Source: Taudactylus pleione
Lineage: Eukaryota > Chordata > Amphibia > Anura > Myobatrachidae
DNA length: 64,000 nucleotides
Assembly (NCBI GenBank): GCA_031769625.1
Contig: JAUIMM010000213.1
Span: forward strand, 1-64,000
Direction of reading: 5' to 3'
Shown: one piece after another, positions 23,319-35,190 of the stretch
Numbering within the stretch: position 1 is the first letter of the stretch
Layout of the letters: every line of letters starts with the position of its first letter
Translations under genes and position numbers: made by a program
The notes under the pieces: model-generated
The model's input: only the letters and a program-made list of their open reading frames with translations
Told to the model about the DNA's origin: nothing
The model's database searches: none

Positions 23319-26218
23319 TTAAATGGTGAGGTCTTGACTTTTCACCAGGTAAGCCTCTTCAGTTGTACAGTTTCTTCTTAGTCTAAGAACCTCGCTCTTT
23401 GGTAAGTTTTTAATGGTGGGCGGAAAATGGTCACTGATACTATGCAGGAGGCTGTTTATAGCTGTTTCCTCTCTGAATAATTCTGTGAGGAGGTGTCCCT
23501 CATTATCCATGAATAGATGTAAATCTAAAAAGGTGGCTTGATCTTTGCTGATAGTATAAGTTAGTTTCAAATTAATAGAATTCTCATTCAGTTCATGGAT
23601 GAAGGTGAGTAAATCATTAAGAGTTTCCATTCCATATCATAAAAATATCATCAATATATCTTAGCCACATGGTTATATGGCTAGTAAACTGTTTGTTAAT
23701 CTCATTGAAACTATCTCTCTCTCCCACCATCCGATGAACAGGTTGGCATACATGGGCACACAAGTTGTGGCCATCGCTATTCCCTGAATCTGCAAGAAGA
23801 ATTTGTCATCAAAAGTGAAGAAATTTTTATGTAGGAAGACCTCCAGTAGGTAGAACAGGAACACCTTAAAGCCATTCATCCCTTCCATTAATAGGAAGTA
23901 TCTGATCACTGAGATGCCAATGTCATGTTTGATGCTCATATAGAGGGAATCAACATTCAGTGTGACCAAGAGTTGATCTTCCTAAAGTTGTATGTCATTT
24001 ATTTTTCAAAGAACATCCCTAGTGTCTTGAACGTAGGATGGTAAAGTCTTAACATGATGTCATAATTGTTGGTCTAGGAAGATACTGGCCTGTTCTGACA
24101 GTCCCCCAATTCCAGAGACAATTGGTCATCCCAGAGTGTTGCTCAAGTCCTTTTGGACTTTAGGTAACATGTAGAAGGTAGGTGTTTTCGGGTTATCCAC
24201 AAGTAAGAAGGCATGTTCTTGTTTAATAATGGTACCTTTTTTAAAGGCTTCTTTAATGAGTTTGTGGTATAATAGATTGAAAAGTTCTGTAGGGTTAAAG
24301 ATTATTTGTTTATAACAGGTCTTCTCATATAGTTGCCTATAAGCTTCTCTTAGGTACATATCCTTGGGCCAAAGGACTATGGGCCTCATTCAGAGGCGGT
24401 CATTAGATGCAAGCGGTCACTCTGAATCAGGGCGGCCGCTTGCTTCCTGAACAGCCACCTCCTTGTCGATCATTAAGCTGTGGGTTTTCACCCACAGCTC
24501 TAATGACCGACATGGGTCGTTAGACCATCGTGACCATCGGGGCTTATGACCAGACCCTAGGGTAGGGTCTGGGCACTCGTAAGCCCCAGGGAGCTTCCTG
24601 CTCTAATCGAGCAGGAAGTTCCCCACTGACATCAGCAATGATGTCAGTGGGGCTGCCCCCAAATGGCAAGCATTCCGACTGGAATGCCTCCGTTTGGCCA
24701 GGCACACCCCTTGCCCGCCCAGCAACATTGACAGCTCACCCCATCTGCTACGAGACCCCTAACGACGGAGCGCCCATTGTCAGCCGAGTCTCACGCATGC
24801 ACACGACGGAGCTGGCTCCGTAGTGCGCATGCGCTGTGGGGCAACATCGAGTCAGTTGTGAGGGCTCAGCAGTCACGACCAACTCTGAATGAGCTCCTAT
24901 GTTTCCCCCTTTGTCTGATGGTTTAATGAGTACATCATCCCACTCTTTTGTTTTGTTAAGTGCTTGTCTCTCATCCTGATTAAGGTTGTCACCTAAATAA
25001 TGGATAGTACTTTTATCCCTCTGTACTTTGTCCATATCACAAGAGATTAGTTCTAAAAAAATATCTTAACCCCTGGACAGCTTGTATCTCGTGGTGTAAA
25101 GGTACTCTTCTTTTTACAGATGTTACTTCATGTAGCATAGATTTCTATGGGACTATTAGAGGGTTCATTTAATCCCATAAATTCTTCTAAATCAGCTACA
25201 GCATGTAGTTCCTCATCTGTATGTAAGGGTGAAGGAATATCTTCAAAGGATGGTTCAATAGCTTCTGTATTGTATGTAATTGGTTTATATGAGAAAAATT
25301 TCTTAAGTAATAGTTTACGTCCAAACAGACGTAAGTCTTTTTCCCATGTAACTCTATTGAATGACATATTAGGAGAAAAAGACAGCCCTGTACAAAGAAC
25401 TTTCATTTCAGTTATGGTGAGACACCTTGAGAATAGGTTTGATAACTTTGAAATTGGGTGTTTCCTCTAGTTCTTCTTGCAGGTTCTGGATGACTGTCTT
25501 TGGGGTATGGGGGAATCCCATGTCCTTATGTCTCATCCCCTTCTTATTGCCTCTCCTCGTCCTCCTCCTTTTCCCACTCACACTCCTGCTTTTTTCTAAG
25601 AAAGGAAATGTGGTCCTTCGAAGTGGTGATGTGAGTTCTTCCATACTAGAGGACTTTGTTTCAGAGGAGCTATAGCCTGTGGGATGTTTGTATTCTCTAT
25701 TGACAGTGTGCGACTTCCACTTAAAAATGTTACCCTGAGAGAAATCCCTTTTATCTCTAATGAATTTGCTCTGTTTTCTTTCTATAAGGGTTTCCTCATA
25801 AGTATGTAGGTCTTCCTTAATTTTTTCAAATTATCTCTAGAATTTGGTGCCTTTTTCCCACTCTTCAAGTGTTTTGCCCAAGGCATCAACCTCTTTATTC
25901 ACTTCTTCTAATATAAGAAGGTTATGTTTTAGTAAGATATTCATAAGCTCTTAAGAGCATTTTAATAGGGAGGCTTCCCAATCATTTTTGAGAGTACTGG
26001 TGGTGAGTTCAAATGTAGGGAAGATCTGAGGACTTAATCCACGGGGCACAATTTTTTGCTTTAAGTAATTCTCTGTCATTGTAAAAGTTAGATTTTTTTA
26101 TATCTTCATCCCAATTAGATTCATGAGATAGTTCTGCTAGTACATTGGGGAAAATACTATTGGGTACTTCAATAGTTTTTCATTTAGAGCTTAGTTCATT
26201 TTTAAGGTTAAATGCCAT
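23319..26218 (-). pseudogene. Penelope-like element ORF, 3'-truncated, minus strand (U3)
   Basis: This is the copy of 4229-7149. The first open segment carries a new stop: at 26180-26182 a CGA codon (minus strand) has become TGA by a CpG transition. Confidence 0.85.
24381..24897 (-). mobile_element. Harbinger-like multi-hairpin MITE (copy A, U3, 21-bp deletion)
   Basis: This is the same MITE as in U1 and U2 but 517 bp long. The lost 21 bp are bounded by CAA in the intact copies, and one CAA remains at the junction near 24723-24726. The deletion removes one arm of the local GAGCTGTC/GACAGCTC hairpin. Confidence 0.8.
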
Positions 26219-26931
26219 ATTATGTTGTTACTTCAGTAAAAGTGTAACAATAATGACAGGTATAGATCAAAACAATATTTGTTTGTGTGAGTGATGTGTG
26301 CATAGTATATCACATAGAGTCTAGAGCTATCCATGCATCAAAAGGAAGAAACTGGGATAACCCAGAAAAATATTCACATAAACCTAAGGAAAAGGGAATA
26401 TGGAAATTCGAGCACAGGATTAAGAAATGATGTGTGATAATATTATTGAAATGGATCAGTCCACAATTATCATGATTAAACCCTAATACGGGTATCATAT
26501 GTATCAAACTTGGAGGTGCCCCCCTTGAGAGTATGGGTATGTAAACGTGGTTTAAGAAGAAAAGAAGAAAACTCTCTTTTTTGGGGGCACACTTTTGAAA
26601 AATTGTGTATCAGATAAGTTAATAAATAACTTTTATTAAATATACATTAAAAACTCCATACCTGCCACAGTGTACCCCTGCAGTGTGCATCACTGTAAGG
26701 GAGTGAAATTGTGTATCACATAAATTCATAAATAACCTTTATTAAATATGCATTAAAAACTCTGTACCTACCACAGTGTACCCATGCAGTGTGGGTCACA
26801 GCAAGGGAGTATCACCAAACAAAAAGCAAACACATGGAATTACAATTAAAAGTAATATCACAAATTCTGAAGGATGAGTGAAATATTACAGTTTGGTATC
26901 AAAAATTCAGTAATGGTGTGATCATTTCGAT
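26219..26931 (-). repeat. PLE leader and partial pLTR (U3)
   Basis: The leader is 26219-26549 and the partial pLTR is 26550-26931. It is the copy of 7150-7862. Confidence 0.7.
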
Positions 26932-28239
26932 GACAAATTCTTCTTGCAGATTCAGGGAATAGCGATGGGCATGACATGTGCGCCCATATATGCCAGCCTG
27001 TTCCTCGGATTGTGGGAGAGAGCGATAGTCTTCAATGAGATTAATGAACGGTTTACTAGCCATATAACCACGTGGCTAAGATATATTGATGATATTTTTA
27101 TGATATGGCATGGATACTCTAATGATTTTCTCACCTTTATCGATGAACTGAATGAGAATTAAATTAATTTGAAACTAACATATACTATCAGCAAAGATCA
27201 AGCCACCTTTTTAGAATTACATCTATTCACGGATAATGAGGGACACCTCCTCACAGAATTATTCAGAAAGGAAACAGGTATAAACAGCCTCCTGCATAGT
27301 AGCAGTGACCATTTTCCGCCCACCATTAAAAAATTACCAAAGGGTGAGTTTCTTAGTCTAAGAAGAAACTGTACAACCGAAGAGGCTTACCTGGTGAAAA
27401 GTCAAGACCTCACCACACGCTTGCTCAATAGAGGCTATAGAAACAAAATGATCAAAACTGCCAAACATCAGGCCCTAAAACCCAATAGACAAACCCTGAT
27501 TTTCTCCAATAATAAATCTAAGGAGACTACAATACAAGTACGTAACAAATGGCAAGATCTTCAAAAGATCATTACACATAAGCACATCCTACTTATGGAT
27601 GATGACCTGAAGAAATCTCTGGAAAATAAACCCACTTTTAGTTGGCGGAGATTCCAAAATCTCAGGGATAAATTGGTTGAGTCATTATGTAGAAAATCTC
27701 AGAAGACAGTCTAAATTAAGAGGGACTTTCCCTTGCAGTAAATGTAAAGCTTGTGGATACATCATGAAAAAAGACAGAGTGACCGAGAGATACAGCCAAA
27801 ATATTGACATTAAACAATTCATCAATTGCAACATCATGGGGGTTATATACTGCCTGGAGTGCAGTTGTAATTTCAGTTATATAGGCATGACTACTCGCTT
27901 TTTCAAACAAAGAATCCTGGAGCATTAAAAATGCCAGAAGTGACCTCACAAAAATGAAGAAATGAACATCTGTCGCCAGACATTTTTTGAAACATCAAAA
28001 TGGAGCAACCCAGGATTTGAACACATCAGACTAGGCATCATAGGCAGTAATCTGACAAGGGCATTACTTCAACTTAAGAATGAATGGACCTTTAGGCTCA
28101 ATACTGTGAGCCCCAATGGACTTAATGAAATGATAAACTATAGTACATTTTTACCAAGAAATGGATGGGTACAGCACCACTACCTGTATATCTTACTGAG
28201 TGGGCCAAGTATAGTGTATATAAAATATAGTTTATAGCA
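26932..28239 (+). pseudogene. Penelope-like element ORF, 5'-truncated, plus strand (U3)
   Basis: This is the copy of 7863-9170. YIDD lies at 27082-27093 and the GIY-YIG part at about 27677-27925. Together with 28240-31646 this is the only copy whose 3' side reaches the complete pLTR. Confidence 0.88.
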
Positions 28240-28714
28240 ACAGGGCCTATTAGTGTTCCGGCGTCAGCTCTGAGTCAATAGTGTAGTACCAGTGTGAGTA
28301 TTTTAAAGACAGTGAAAAAAGTGAATTGACAATCAGGCAACTAGTTTGCTATATGTGTTTAACCATAAATGGTAAATGATACAATATAACCCAAATGAGT
28401 TATTCATTTCAAGTGCAGTGTTAATCTGATTATAACTTAAAACATATAGGAGAGTGTACTCCAGGCTAAATAATAAATAAAGTATACCAATTTATAGGTA
28501 ACAAAAGTGCTAGTGCAAAATTAAATATGATTAAAATTTTGACAATTTATTAATAAAAAATACATAAAAAATGAATGAATGTGACCATATAAAAATAATG
28601 ACTGGCAGTAAAAAATAAATAAGTAAAATCAAAGTAGAGGTAAATTGATGTTTAAGCAGCTTATCTGGTTAGAAGAGAGAGTTAATTCTCCACAGTGCAT
28701 GAGGCAACCAACAG

Positions 28715-28753
28715 TCCCAACGCATTTCGTCTCTATTACTTCATCAAGGGGAT
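28715..28753 (-). ncRNA. Hammerhead-like motif, degenerate (U3)
   Basis: This copy of 101-139 carries an extra substitution near 28737 that breaks a base pair of the GTC/GAC stem II. Confidence 0.45.
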
Positions 28754-29054
28754 AATGTACCAGTGTGGTGATCCTGTATTTATACCACACTATGAGTTCA
28801 ATAGGGGTCAGGTGTTCACCTTACTTCATGTATCTTAGGGAGATCTCAAAACAAAGTAATTTTGTAATCCAACAATTCATCAGCTAGAATGTTATGTATT
28901 GAAATGTTTCCCATAAAAATACTATTTTTGTAAGTTGTCAAACGGCGATCTTACAGGGTCCACTTCTCCCCTTTTCAACCTGGTTTCTGCCCTCACTTGT
29001 AGCATGTCATATCCATTCCCGGCAGCTGTATTAGTCCAGGGCGTGCGCTCTCAG

Positions 29055-29294
29055 TCACTTCCGCATTGTCCCTCGTGTTTGGAGCTAACAACGAGACTTC
29101 CGCCAACCGCTTGTTGACGTGTTCGGAGCTTGGCCGCGTCACTTCCGCCAACCCTTCTATCACTCAGCTCCAGAACGCGGCGTGTCACTTCAGCCCTCAC
29201 TCTATAGACACGTGATGCTCTTCCGCCCCATTGTCTTCTTAGGACTTAGTATTTCCGCCCATCTTTTCTGTATAGTGAGGATGACTTCCGCCCA
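29055..29294. promoter_or_regulatory. CpG-rich array of ETS-like motifs (U3)
   Basis: This is the copy of 441-680 with seven motifs. A change near 29261 lies between the last two. Confidence 0.5.
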
Positions 29295-30258
29295 TATGTA
29301 AATAATTAGTAGATTGTATCTTCAGTATTCTCTGAAACTAGAATAATAGAGGATAAATATTCCAGTTGGAGAAAATGCATTATTTTAATGTTAGATATAT
29401 AAGTTAATTCACTAAATATTTAGTCCGGGTATATCATTCTCCCTGAACATATATATGTTAGAATGGCAAATATATAGTGAAAATGTGGTATTTATTAGAA
29501 TGATCCATATATTGTAAAATCATCTTCTTTTTAATACATGTTGCATGCACCATATATCATCTTTCATTTCACCATGATAATTAATTTTTTTCATATTTTT
29601 AATTTTTTTCTTTTTTTTCCTTTTTTGTTCCTTCATTTTTATATATTGATGGACAATTGAGCCATAATTTAATACACTCATTTATTCATATGTATATTTA
29701 TACATACATATGAAGATACACTTCTATTTGGATACACCATTCCTTCTTTCTCTTTTTATATCTATATTAACAGATTTTACTTTTATTCTTATTTCCATTT
29801 TTATTTCCACATAATCACCTTCTTTATAATTATTTTTTCTTATGCATGACACCTACTTATTGCTAACACTCAATATATTTCAAACTCACTTACACATCAT
29901 AGATGCATTTTTTCACATCACATTTACCCTACACGGCTTTTACTTCTATTGTAATATTCTATTGTTTTATTTTACATTTTAATACATTATATGCTGATAA
30001 TTTATTAGTACACTAAATCCATTTTCCTCTTTCATTATTTAATTCTCCCATTCCCTCCCAATGTTCCATTCCGTGACTAGCTTTATTCAACTACCTCCTC
30101 CCTATGAGTCGTTCTCCCTCTTCTCTATAATCCGGCCAATAAGGAGAGACATTATTAGGACCAACCAGGTAACATGTTACACTCAAATACAGGGCATGTG
30201 CCCTCTGATTGGCCGGCACACAGATTAAAGGTCATCTGTGTATATCATTTCACTGGCA

Positions 30259-30296
30259 TCTGACTGAGGAAGCAACAGTGAAATGCGTGTCTTAGA
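30259..30296 (+). ncRNA. Hammerhead-type ribozyme-like motif (U3, complete pLTR)
   Basis: This has the same motif as 1645-1682. Here the pLTR continues 1.35 kb further, so this copy has the normal downstream context. Confidence 0.6.
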
Positions 30297-30421
30297 CCCA
30301 TGAATCCCACTGTGTACAGGCGGGATCCTTATCAGCAGCATGCTGTCAGGCTCTTTCTATGGCAGATTATATCCATTGGATGCCGGCTCCACATGAGAAC
30401 ACCCTGGTACCTCTTATTCTC

Positions 30422-31646
30422 TCCCTTTCTAAGCACACTTAGTGACTATACATTACATGTGTGAGTGAGTGACCCTGCAATACCGATTTGGCAAACAGAG
30501 CTTTACTCACCATGTATTAGTCACAGTGCAGCTATTACCTTTCTTCTTTTTTCTATTACTGTATACAGGGTTTGTGCCAACCCCATGGTATGGGATTGGC
30601 AGCAGCTTAGACTCTGATCCTACATACTGTGTTACTTATAATTTTACTATACATCATTACTCACTAAACTTCTTTTTTATGAGCACTCTCATTAGAGTCT
30701 AGCCATAATAGGATCCTGCACTATTTATACCAGGACCCTTTTTTGAACCGGGTCTAACAGTAGATGCTCAAGTTACTCATTCTCACCCCTGGGTGAACTA
30801 ACAGCATGCTCACATGCCATTCACTGTTACAACATAATGACATGCAGCAGCTGCTGTTTTGACACCCCATACAAGGGAGCAGTCTGATTTCATGCCTACC
30901 TATATTCTTAATCTGTCATCGGTACCTGGGCTAATTGTATAGGTGATCCTTTGGTAAATCTGTGCTCCATATAAATTTGAATATTTTTGATTATTTATAT
31001 ATGCAATTATGATTTATTGGATGTCACTACTAATGTGTTGATTCTTTCATATCACCTATCTAATATATGCATATTATGACCAGGTGAACACAATGTGATT
31101 TCACAATTCAATACATCTATTGCTATTACTAAGAGAGATTACTGATACTTTTGTGTTTGCTGTCATGTTGACTGGTTCTTATACTGTGATAATATTGATT
31201 GGTCACTAGACTATGATATTGATTTTGTTTTGGTTTCAATACCACATGTAAAGGTATTCAGAAGAATATTTTGATGATCACACCATTACTGAATTTTTTA
31301 TACCATTCTGTAATATTTCACACAGCCTTCAGAATTTGTTATATTACTTTTAATTGTAATTCCATGTGTTTGCTTTTTGTTTGGTGATACTCCCTTGCCA
31401 TGACCCACACTGCATGGATACACTGTGGCAGGTACATAGTTTTTAATGCATATTTAATAAAGGTTATTTGATACACAATTTCACTCCCTTACAGTGACCC
31501 ACAATGCAGGGGTACACTGTAGCGGATATGGAGTTTTTTATGTATATTTAATAAAAGTTACTTAATAATTTATCTGAAACACAATTTTTCAAAAGCATAC
31601 CCCCAAAAAAGAGAGTTTTCTTCTTTTCTTCTTAAACCACGTATAT
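30422..31646 (+). repeat. Outer part of the complete PLE pLTR
   Basis: This sequence follows U3 only. 30422-30560 is similar to 54455-54580 in the second PLE (shared ACCCTGCAATACC and TGTATTAGTC), and 31230-31646 is the reverse complement of the partial pLTR at 7481-7862. It carries the dimer with polyadenylation-like AATAAA signals (31440-31560). It ends with AAAGAGAGTTTTCTTC and then a short (TA)n run at 31646-31660. The open frame at 30469-30702 shows no known domain. Confidence 0.75.
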
Positions 31647-33212
31647 ATATATATATCTCCTTGTTAGACTAAAAAGAAACAAAGTCACATCTCCATCAAT
31701 CTGGTGACCACTTGGTGTAAAAAGAATCTTTTAGATCAATAAGACTTGTTTATTGCTCAAGTTAAGGGAACATATGCCTTTCCTGCTGCTGTTTCTATGG
31801 AGATATAATAGATACTCCTTGGTTCTTTATAACAAAACAACTCCCTCCTATTTGTGAGATTTTATATATAGTGTAAATAGTCCAGTCAGTCCACCCACTT
31901 TGTGGTAATGTTCCATCCTTCATGGGATAGTGATTCAATCCTCCAGTGACCTCAGTGTCACTCACTTAGTATAGTAATAATCACTGGGAGTATTGTATAG
32001 GGTATTTTATTCCCCTTTTTTTTCCAAGTGGCAGGGCACTTCAGCTAGGTGCTTCACTGCATGCAATGTGGAGCAACAAAAATTGTGGGAGTTTGTAACA
32101 CATTTACCCACCTCTCTATGAGTCTCACTTCTTCCTCAGACAGGCACCATTAATTTAATCAATTTGATCTATTTACAGCTTTATGTTTTGCTGGTTGTCT
32201 GCTTCTTGTACTGTGGTCTCCATGCATATTCATTGATTAGCATATTCTCGCAGTGGCTGGGTGCGTGCTTTTGCTAGCGTGTGTTCCTTGCTGAATCAGG
32301 CCCACAATGCAGAGAGTTATACTAAATAATCATGAAGAAATTAAATAGTCATCGCCAAAGCATGGTTCAAGAAAAAAAACAACATAGATGACGGCCAAAG
32401 TTAGTCAGGGACTGACCCATCCCACTGCTAAACCCGTACCCAAACCCATCTAAATAAAAAAAATCTGAAAAAGTAACAATCCCAACATAGTAATATTAGA
32501 ATGAACACACATATGAAGAAACCAAAAAATTCAATGAAAACAGTAATATTAAAGAACATCATAAACTGAAGCCCAGTGAGGGCATGATAGGCAACAAACT
32601 AACATTTGTGGAAATCTCAAAACAGCAAAAACAGAAATGTGTTTACAAACCATGAGGTCAATCCTATTAGCTGCAATGATCTTGCCGCTGCAAGTCATCA
32701 CAGCAATGACCGCACTTTACGGCAGCCTGGATTCCCTGAATTTTGCTCTCAACCCCATAGGGCATCCTTGTCCTGCATTGTTTTTTACTCTAAGTCACTG
32801 TTTTCTTGTTATGTTGTGACCTAAAGACTAACTGCAGAATGACAGTAGAGCACTTCTTTTGATGTTATGATCTAAAGATTAACTGCCAAGGTTCAGAGGA
32901 AGACAAAGTAGGAGCATCTGGCTGGGAGGAGAAGTTTGAGTCTGGATATCAAGAGCAGCACAAAAGTCGAGCAAATTCAACAGTTATTTCAGAAGGAGAA
33001 GCTTCCCAACTTTTTGCATGTTACAGCTAAAGTGAAAACCCAGCAATATTTAATATATTTTCTGTAAAATTCAGACAAAAGGAAAGATTTTGAAATATTT
33101 GAACCTTGCTGCCTTCAAATTCAATAGAGTCCAGCTGATGGACCTTGTGAAGAATTACATCTTTCACTGGCTTTGAGAGCTGGGTGCCTAGCACTCTTGA
33201 TGTGGGGGCAGT
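31647..33212. other. No gene seen; decayed repeats
   Basis: A short (TA)n run is followed by AT-rich sequence. At 32286-32303 GCTGAATCAGGCCCAC matches the right terminal repeat of the MITE at 60517-61115, so a truncated end of that family is probably present. Short open frames near 32606-32824 show no known domain. Confidence 0.4.
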
Positions 33213-33762
33213 GGGGGTCATTCAGACCCACTTGTGAGTGCAGGACGCTTGCAAGCGGGTCGATGTTACCCCAATGCGCATGCTCACGATGTAGGGAGCT
33301 CCATCGTGCGCATGCACGAGACCCGGACAGTGACAGCCAAGCTGTCGCTCTGGGTCTCACACCAAAGGGGGCGTGCTGTCGATGGTGACTGACAGCACGT
33401 CCCTTTTGGTGGGTGTGCTGGGGGCATGGCTGCCAGATGGAGGCGTTTCCATGGGAACGCCTACCGTCTGGGTCCTGCCCCACTGACATCACTAGTGATG
33501 TCAGTGGGAGTGATTTTGGCTCTGATAGAGCCAAAATCACTCCAGGGCTTGCGGTCACCAAGACCCTACTGCTGGGTCTCATCGCAAGCCTGATGGCTGT
33601 GATGGTCTTGACCATCGCGACCATCTTTTTGGCCACTCGCATATGCTGTGGGTGGTCACCCACAGCTATGCGAGCGGCCAGGAAGCCACTACATTTTTAA
33701 GTAGGAGGGTACTGATTCAGAGCGAGCGCTCTGGTTTGAGCATCCGGCTCTGAATCAGGCCC
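33213..33762 (+). mobile_element. Harbinger-like multi-hairpin MITE (copy C)
   Basis: 550 bp bounded by a GTCATTCAG-type left end and CTCTGAATCAGGCCC on the right, with AGT duplicated on both sides (33210-33212, 33763-33765). It contains a perfect 30-bp palindrome (33479-33508, TGACATCACTAGTGATGTCA centre), a 13-bp GTGATTTTGGCTC hairpin (33509-33541) and a CACCCACAGC hairpin near 33645-33670. Open frames crossing it on both strands are by-products of the palindromes. Closest relative here is 51662-52210, in the same orientation. Confidence 0.8.
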
Positions 33763-33765
33763 AGT

Positions 33766-34839
33766 GTCTCCATGTCAGAGAATATTAGAGGTAGAGGGAA
33801 GCTTCCTACCTTTCATTAGATCCTTCTTGGGAGCATTTATGGACCTCAGTTATGACAAATAACATAAGTGGGCTTGCATGCACTTTAAAATAGCCATGGG
33901 CAGCATGATATGAAAATACAGTATGCTCCAAACAAATACAGGTACATTGTGAAAGAAGAAAGATCAGTTAAACTGGCTGGGTAGAGACTCTGTAGCAGGG
34001 CACATACCACCAACCCCCCATGCAGGGCCTAGAGGGAGGGCATGTTAAAAGAATAAGTACATTTCAGCTGGGTTCACATGTCCAACATAATATAAAGATG
34101 ATCCCAAAATACATGGGGGGTCTTCCAGGTGGGGGAGGGTATCAAGGATGTAGTGGTGCAGTGTCCCCCAAGGTATTAAAGGTATGTGGTCCTGGGAGAC
34201 TGATCCCCTGCAGTGAATGAGTCTCAAACAATACAGAAGCCCACTGGTGTAGAAGCAGTCTCCAACCAAACTTATAGCAGGAATAGCAATGTAATGTTGG
34301 CTTACCCAGAGTCATGGCCCTTTTCAGTGTCCTCCAAATCAAGCACTAGCAAGAAGCAGGACCACTAAATAGGGCAAGCTAGCCTTAGCAGGAGGGCAGC
34401 ACCCTGTGGTGGCTCTGACTCTAAGCGGGCCTCCTGCATGGCCAAGGAGACATAGCCTCAGAGGTTCGGCATCCAGGTTACTTGAAAGGCTCCCCAATGA
34501 AAGGTAAACCACAGTATAGAAGCTGGCCAGGTGGAGGGCAAAGAGTAGTGGTAGCAAGCAGGGTTCTATCCCAGGATGGGATGGACCAGAGCCAGGTGAA
34601 GAAGCACAATGGGGTGCTTCCACTATCAGTGGTCACCTATGTGAAGATATAATAGGGCAGCTGGGGAATTGCAAGGAGACATCTGTGGGCCATTCCCAGG
34701 GGAGTAACATTGCAGAATCTTGAGTGGGGGGGGGGGTCAATGGGCAGCTTTCACACTTGGGCACCAGGGGAGGTGGCAGCAAGACTCCACGGACGGATAG
34801 CACTGGACTGTTGAGAAGAAAGCATTCTTGTACATAGAA
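33766..34839. other. Unassigned, moderately GC-rich, no gene seen
   Basis: A G-run lies at 34727-34736. Minus-strand open frames (34045-34623) overlap one another and show no recognisable domain. The block precedes a LINE-like 3' tail and could be other parts of an old insertion, but I see no proof. Confidence 0.3.
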
Positions 34840-35190
34840 GATATGACTTTTTTAGTCCTTTATAGATATTCTTAACTTATCTCCACCTGGTTTTATTGGG
34901 TGACCTATAAAGCTTCTCAAGAATATTGTGTTTTCATGGCTCCCATATATATACATCTCTTCCCCTTTTCCCCTCCCTTTCCTCCCTACTTTCCCAGTTT
35001 CTTGTTTTCTCATTCTCCTTGCCTGTTGGTTACCTTCTACTATGTTCTTATTAGTTATTTTCATTTTATGTAACTGTTATAATTGTACCATTCACTTTAG
35101 CATTTCTCTTTTTGCGGTACACCTGTTTGGTGTTGTGCCCTGGTTGTTCTCTGTTTTGGTACTCAATAAATATCTAATTGAAAAAAAACC
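34840..35190 (+). mobile_element. LINE 3' tail (probable)
   Basis: T- and pyrimidine-rich sequence ends with CAATAAATATCTAATTG and then an A-run at 35182-35189. This resembles the end of the L1-like element at 44420, which reads AATAAACATATATTG plus A-run on the minus strand. No coding part is left. I infer a 5'-truncated LINE copy. Confidence 0.45.

Larger units (their letters stand above)
20898..30421. repeat. Tandem array unit U3 (9524 bp)
   Basis: This is the last complete unit, shorter by 21 bp because of a deletion in the nested MITE at about 24724. Three CpG transitions cluster at 26004, 26041 and 26182, the last creating a stop. Unlike U0-U2, its end continues without a break into the remaining pLTR, so 30421 is the true right border of the amplified segment. 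Confidence 0.95.

Noticed and set aside
1..30421. Treating the 9.5-kb repeat as a classical satellite
   Set aside because: The unit is a composite of flank plus nested mobile elements with only about three to four copies seen; segmental tandem duplication is the simpler reading.
32115..32150. TCTGAGGAAGAAGTGAGAC on the minus strand, resembling a hammerhead core
   Set aside because: No GAAA followed by a stem III and cleavage triplet, and stem I does not pair. At most a very decayed pLTR.
33121..33700. 180-codon minus-strand and 95-codon plus-strand open frames
   Set aside because: Both lie inside the palindromic MITE copy C; similar frames occur in copy B (51645-52142). They follow from the hairpin repeats and from scarcity of stops in GC-rich sequence.
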